A DNA stretch of 8,377 bases from positions 1-8,377 of the forward strand of contig JAFRAB010000034.1 in assembly GCA_017405675.1 (NCBI GenBank), in the 5' to 3' direction. A program made the translations under genes and the position numbers. Source of the stretch: Erysipelotrichaceae bacterium (lineage in GTDB: Bacteria; Bacillota_I; Bacilli_A; Erysipelotrichales; Erysipelotrichaceae). Positions within the stretch are counted from its first letter, which is position 1. Each line of letters begins with the position of its first letter. Below, piece after piece: positions 5,096-8,377 of this stretch. Under the pieces are notes generated by a model that was given only the letters and a program-made list of their open reading frames with translations, searched no databases and had not been told where the DNA came from.

Positions 5096-5103
5096 GACTT
5101 TGT

Positions 5104-6363
5104 ATGAAAGAACCCCTGGCTTTTAAATTAAGACCTGATAAGCTTGATGATGTCCTGGGACAGCAGCATCTTACCGGTCCGAACATGTTATTAAGAAACT
5201 GCGTTGAACAGAAACGCCTTTTTTCAATGATTTTCTACGGTCCTCCGGGATCAGGCAAGACAACTCTGGCTATTGCCTTAGCCAGCGAACTCCATCTGCC
5301 ATACCGCATGTTCAATGCCGTAACCGGAAACAAGAAAGATCTGACCATTCTTTTTGAGGAAGCCAGGATGTTTCCGGGTCTGATCATCATAATTGATGAA
5401 ATACACCGTCTGAATAAAGACAAGCAGGATCTGCTTCTCCCTCATATTGAGTCAGGTCTCATTACCGTCATCGGCGCGACAACTTCAAATCCGTATTTCG
5501 CCATAAACCCAGCGATCAGATCAAGGTGTCACCTGCTGGAAGTCAAGCCTCTCAGTAAAGAAGACATCGCAACAGCCATAAGGAGAGCTGTTGCGTCACC
5601 TGACGGCTTCAACAATGCCATTACCATTGAAGATGATGCCGTTAAGCTTATCGCTAATAACAGTAACGGTGACCTCAGATATGCCTATAACATTCTGGAA
5701 ATCTGTTCCGTAGGATGTCAGAACAATGAAATTACTCTTGATCTGGTTAAAAAGTATTCTCCATTGGTCAACATGAGCATGGACCATGACGATGACGGTC
5801 ATTATGACGCCGTCAGTGCTTTACAGAAGTCCATCAGAGGTTCTGATGTTAATGCGGCTCTCTATTATCTTGCCAGACTGATCATGGCCAATGACATGGA
5901 TTCCATTGAAAGAAGACTTATTGTCATAGCTTATGAAGATATAGGACTGGCTAATCCGGCTGCCTGTGCCCGTATGGTTACAGCCATAGATGCCGCCAAG
6001 AGAGTCGGTTTCCCTGAAGGCATGATTCCTTTGGGAGTAGCTGTAATTGATCTGGCTCTGTCACCTAAGTCACGCAGTGGCGATGAAGCCATTCACGCCG
6101 CTCTGGAAACAGCCCAGAATACACCGGCTGATGTACCTATGTATCTGCGTCTTACTCCTGTCGGACTGAGCGAAGATGAAAAGTACAATTATGGCGCCAA
6201 AGACAAATGGCATCTTATCCAGTATCTGCCTGATGAACTGAAAGATGCCCAGTTCTACTCACCTAATACTAACAGTTCATATGAAAAGGCTCTGGCTGAA
6301 AACTACGAGAAACTTAAGAAGTATTACCGTACAAACAACATGAAAAAGATAAATAGGGATTGA
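5104..6363 (+). CDS. rarA: Replication-associated recombination AAA+ ATPase RarA (MgsA)
   Basis: RarA is a tetrameric AAA+ ATPase related to clamp loaders and to eukaryotic WRNIP1/Mgs1. It acts on gaps and ends at stalled replication forks and interacts with SSB. The protein has 419 residues, a normal length. Seen directly: the N-terminal LAFKLRPDKLDDVLGQQHL, Walker A GPPGSGKT (46-53), Walker B IIIIDE (94-99) followed by IHRLNKDKQD, sensor 1 with ATTSNPYFAINPAIRSRC including the likely arginine finger, and the C-terminal tetramerisation region with HYDAVSALQKSIRGSDVNAALYYLARL and RRLIVIAYEDIGLANP. The first ATG gives the standard family start. No Shine-Dalgarno lies in front of it, and TATACT at 5090-5095 suggests a nearly leaderless message. 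The stop codon lies inside the terminator shared with the converging exporter gene. Confidence 0.97.
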   Translation: MKEPLAFKLRPDKLDDVLGQQHLTGPNMLLRNCVEQKRLFSMIFYGPPGSGKTTLAIALASELHLPYRMFNAVTGNKKDLTILFEEARMFPGLIIIIDEIHRLNKDKQDLLLPHIESGLITVIGATTSNPYFAINPAIRSRCHLLEVKPLSKEDIATAIRRAVASPDGFNNAITIEDDAVKLIANNSNGDLRYAYNILEICSVGCQNNEITLDLVKKYSPLVNMSMDHDDDGHYDAVSALQKSIRGSDVNAALYYLARLIMANDMDSIERRLIVIAYEDIGLANPAACARMVTAIDAAKRVGFPEGMIPLGVAVIDLALSPKSRSGDEAIHAALETAQNTPADVPMYLRLTPVGLSEDEKYNYGAKDKWHLIQYLPDELKDAQFYSPNTNSSYEKALAENYEKLKKYYRTNNMKKINRD

Positions 6364-6375
6364 TCCCTATTTTTT
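6351..6375. terminator. Hairpin terminator shared by rarA and the ABC permease gene, overlapping both coding ends
   Basis: AAATAGGG (6351-6358) pairs with CCCTATTT (6365-6372) across a 6-base loop, with a run of six T from 6370 to 6375 on the plus strand. The rarA stop TGA (6361-6363) is in the loop, and the permease stop (6367-6369) is in the right arm. On the minus strand the stem is followed by ATCTTTTTC, so weaker termination in that direction is plausible. Confidence 0.85.
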
Positions 6376-7473
6376 CGTCATTATTCTCAGGTAATTATGC
6401 AGATATATTTCTACAGTTATAACCGTAACTGTTACCGTTATGCATAAGGAAAGAAACCCGTCTATAACTCCCGCAGTACCTACTAGCAATCTTACCGGCA
6501 TTATCAGCATGGATATTACAGGTACAAAAGAGAGTATTTCAGACATAATTCCTGATATTAAGTCGTTTTCTCCTTTAAGGACAGAGAAATAATATATCGC
6601 AATTAACAGAATGTAGTAGATGTTCTGAAAAGCGGCTGCTTCTTCGCTGTCAGCCAGACAGCTGGTTATTATCAGCATGATTATCTGCAACAACAATAAA
6701 CCTGAAACTATTATTGCCAAAGCCATCAGTAATTTGCCTGTAGGTATATTTAATGAGAAAACCTCATTGTTTTTGTTAAGGTACATTACCAACCCTTTTA
6801 GTCGATCTTCTGCATATCTTATGAAAATCCAGATTACTGTACTTACTATTACAGAGAGCGCCTGTATGAGAAAGGACAGATAAGCAGTAACGATTTTACT
6901 TAACAGATGTTTTGTGGGTCCTGTTATGCTTATTGTCGTTTCAAGCGTGTGACAGGCTTTTTCATATATCAGTTCATTGGCTATCATGTTTGAATATGTC
7001 AGGATCAGATAAAAGACTGCTGACAGAATGATGGTATTTAGATCTACCTGTTTATGATGATAGATCTCCGTTTCAAAGTTTTTTGAAAAATCTTCCAGGA
7101 ATTTCTTTTCTTTTATGTCTGCTGTCTTGAGAAATTCTTCTTTCCGAATGTTGCGCAGGTCATTTTCTATTTTGCTCCGCAGTTTTTCATTATTACCGCC
7201 ATAAAGATACAGTTTCCACCCGTTTTCGTAATGCAGAGTATGATATTCCTTTATACCTGTAATGTCATCAATGTAAATACGGTCAGTATTCATTAATCTG
7301 ACCGCCACTTCCGAACAGCTGTAATCTAAATATACAGGATAATCTTCCTTTTCGGCGATTATCTTATCAACATGAAAGAAAACGCCTAATGCCAGGAAGA
7401 TGGCAATATTCAGAATTATGGCCGTTTTATTCAGGAAACGCTTTTCCAGCGCAAACAGGATCATCGTTTTCAT
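6367..7473 (-). CDS. ABC-2 type transporter permease (NatB/YhaP-like)
   Basis: The protein (368 residues) is the membrane subunit of an ABC exporter. Predicted by eye: a first membrane segment at about 18-34, a long polar region of about 110 residues (35-145) that should lie outside the cell, then five to six segments near 146-166, 195-220, 248-272, 282-298, 310-330 and 335-360. The stretch after the second segment (ELIYEKACHTLETTISITGPTKHLLSKI) and the late SFVPVISMLIMPVRLL resemble the NatB/YhaP family, whose members export sodium or unknown compounds. The substrate cannot be told. Its ATG overlaps the stop of the ATPase gene by 4 bases (ATGA), with CAGGAG 7 bases upstream inside that gene, so both subunits are probably made by coupled translation. 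Confidence 0.88.
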   Translation of the reverse strand: MKTMILFALEKRFLNKTAIILNIAIFLALGVFFHVDKIIAEKEDYPVYLDYSCSEVAVRLMNTDRIYIDDITGIKEYHTLHYENGWKLYLYGGNNEKLRSKIENDLRNIRKEEFLKTADIKEKKFLEDFSKNFETEIYHHKQVDLNTIILSAVFYLILTYSNMIANELIYEKACHTLETTISITGPTKHLLSKIVTAYLSFLIQALSVIVSTVIWIFIRYAEDRLKGLVMYLNKNNEVFSLNIPTGKLLMALAIIVSGLLLLQIIMLIITSCLADSEEAAAFQNIYYILLIAIYYFSVLKGENDLISGIMSEILSFVPVISMLIMPVRLLVGTAGVIDGFLSLCITVTVTVITVEIYLHNYLRIMTKK

Positions 7474-8333
7474 GCATCTGCTCCTGTCAGATCGCTGATG
7501 TTGATGTTTCTGATCCTGCAGCTTATTACATTTTTGCTGTTTCTGATTTCTTCTGCACTTTTCCAGGCTTCCTCGGCGTTTCTGAACAGAAACCTTACCT
7601 TGTTTTTGCCGGGGAAGGTTTTGATTATGGCTTTGTTCTTATAGTAAAAATCACCGGAATGTTCTATTTCCAGCATTCTTTCCGGAGCTTTCTGCAGTTT
7701 CTGTCTGGTTGTGTTGACAGCGATATCCCCGTTTTTCAGATACAGAAAACGGTCACATGAATCCTGTACCGGTTGGTACTGATGTGATGACAGCAGTATT
7801 ATCCTGTTTTTCTTTTTCAGTTCCAGGAGAATGTCGTGAAATATTCTGACATTATTCTGATCTAAACCGGTCCATGGTTCATCCAGGATTATTATTTCCG
7901 GTTCTCCAATCAGGCACATGATAAGCTGTATCTTCTGCTGATTTCCTTTTGAAAGCTTTAAAGGTATCGTGTTGCGATACTCATTCACTTTTAATCTGTT
8001 CAGCCAGTATTCGGTCTGTTTTTCCGCTTCATAACTGTCCAGTCCTTTCAGCTGTGCCATGTATATAAGCTGTCTATAGACCGTAACATCATAAAAAAGG
8101 CTTCTTTCTTCCGGCAGATATCCCATTTTATGAGAATCAGGCTTCTGATTGTCATATCTGATTTCGCCTTTATCATAATCTGTAAGACCCAGCAGACACC
8201 TGAAGGTCGTTGTCTTACCGCTGCCGTTGCTGCCCAGCAGGGAAACAATCTGTCCTTTGCTGGCCATGAAACTTATGCCCTTAAGTATTTCCTTTTTCCC
8301 GTAACTTTTATGTAGATTTTTTACTGCCAACAT
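7470..8333 (-). CDS. ABC transporter ATP-binding protein (NatA/YhaQ-like)
   Basis: This 287-residue protein powers the exporter together with the overlapping permease gene. Seen directly: Walker A GSNGSGKT (34-41), the GYLPEERSLF segment (71-80) that replaces the classical Q-loop in NatA-like ATPases, the signature LSKGNQQ (127-133), Walker B IIILDEP (147-153) with the catalytic Glu152, the D-loop GLD (156-158) and the switch His184 in LLSSHQ. All catalytic residues are present. The last 70 or so residues form an accessory region rich in Lys, as in the NatA/YhaQ group. The ATG at 8333 has an AGGAG site 7 bases upstream. The promoter and any regulator (often GntR type in such clusters) would lie beyond the window's right edge. 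Confidence 0.95.
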   Translation of the reverse strand: MLAVKNLHKSYGKKEILKGISFMASKGQIVSLLGSNGSGKTTTFRCLLGLTDYDKGEIRYDNQKPDSHKMGYLPEERSLFYDVTVYRQLIYMAQLKGLDSYEAEKQTEYWLNRLKVNEYRNTIPLKLSKGNQQKIQLIMCLIGEPEIIILDEPWTGLDQNNVRIFHDILLELKKKNRIILLSSHQYQPVQDSCDRFLYLKNGDIAVNTTRQKLQKAPERMLEIEHSGDFYYKNKAIIKTFPGKNKVRFLFRNAEEAWKSAEEIRNSKNVISCRIRNINISDLTGADA

Positions 8334-8377
8334 GATTGCTCCTATTACTTAATTGCTGACAGTGGGCTTTTTTCCTA

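Noticed and set aside
8361..8374. GGGC followed by six T at the right edge as a plus-strand terminator
   Set aside because: No matching upstream arm for a stem is present, and no plus-strand gene precedes it.
8349..8377. Tail of an upstream minus-strand gene ending at the TAA at 8351-8349
   Set aside because: One frame is open to the window edge (GKKPTVSN then stop) and could be the end of a regulator gene, but eight codons are too few to support a call.
1..8377. CRISPR array, tRNA, rRNA, riboswitch or prophage gene
   Set aside because: No spaced direct repeats, no cloverleaf-like segment with TTC-A-A arm, no conserved rRNA stretch and no long structured leader other than that of tnpA were seen by eye.

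Overview
The window looks like chromosomal DNA from a low-to-moderate G+C Bacillota (Firmicutes). The gene set supports this: a cyclic-di-AMP receptor of the DarA type, a DUF951 gene directly in front of ychF, a PC4-like YdbC, an MEP-pathway ispF, strong AGGAGG-type ribosome binding sites and many short U-tailed terminators. The first residues of IspF ([12 protein letters not shown]) and the general gene style suggest something near the Erysipelotrichia or other deep Bacillota, but genus cannot be read from the window.

Layout from left to right. (1) 1-616: an IS200-type element carrying only tnpA on the minus strand, with a structured leader and a subterminal hairpin; its left end is not visible. 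(2) 635-2495, minus strand: an operon in transcription order ispF, a 66-residue HMA-like protein without the CxxC metal site, and a lipoprotein with helical repeats and MORN-like repeats. It closes with a strong terminator right beside the IS. (3) 2502-2610: a very AT-rich divergent promoter region. (4) 2611-2896: a single plus-strand ydbC gene with its own terminator, followed by a second, bidirectional hairpin. (5) 2901-4565, minus strand: the operon DUF951 (yyzM) - ychF - darA with a consensus -10 box in front. (6) dtd (minus) and rarA (plus) start divergently from a short region in which neither gene has a clear Shine-Dalgarno. (7) rarA runs convergently into an ABC-2 exporter (ATPase and permease, minus strand, 4-base overlap), with one hairpin spanning both 3' ends.

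Most genes are housekeeping: isoprenoid synthesis (ispF), tRNA proofreading (dtd), replication-fork maintenance (rarA), ribosome-associated ATPase (ychF) and second-messenger sensing (darA). They do not form one pathway. I see no defence system, CRISPR array, prophage, tRNA or rRNA. The least understood part is the pair behind ispF (HMA-like protein and MORN-like lipoprotein). The most striking regulatory signals are the tnpA leader, in which the ribosome binding site has a perfect upstream complement, and the dtd/rarA promoter region. I found no convincing evidence of a wholly new biological system.
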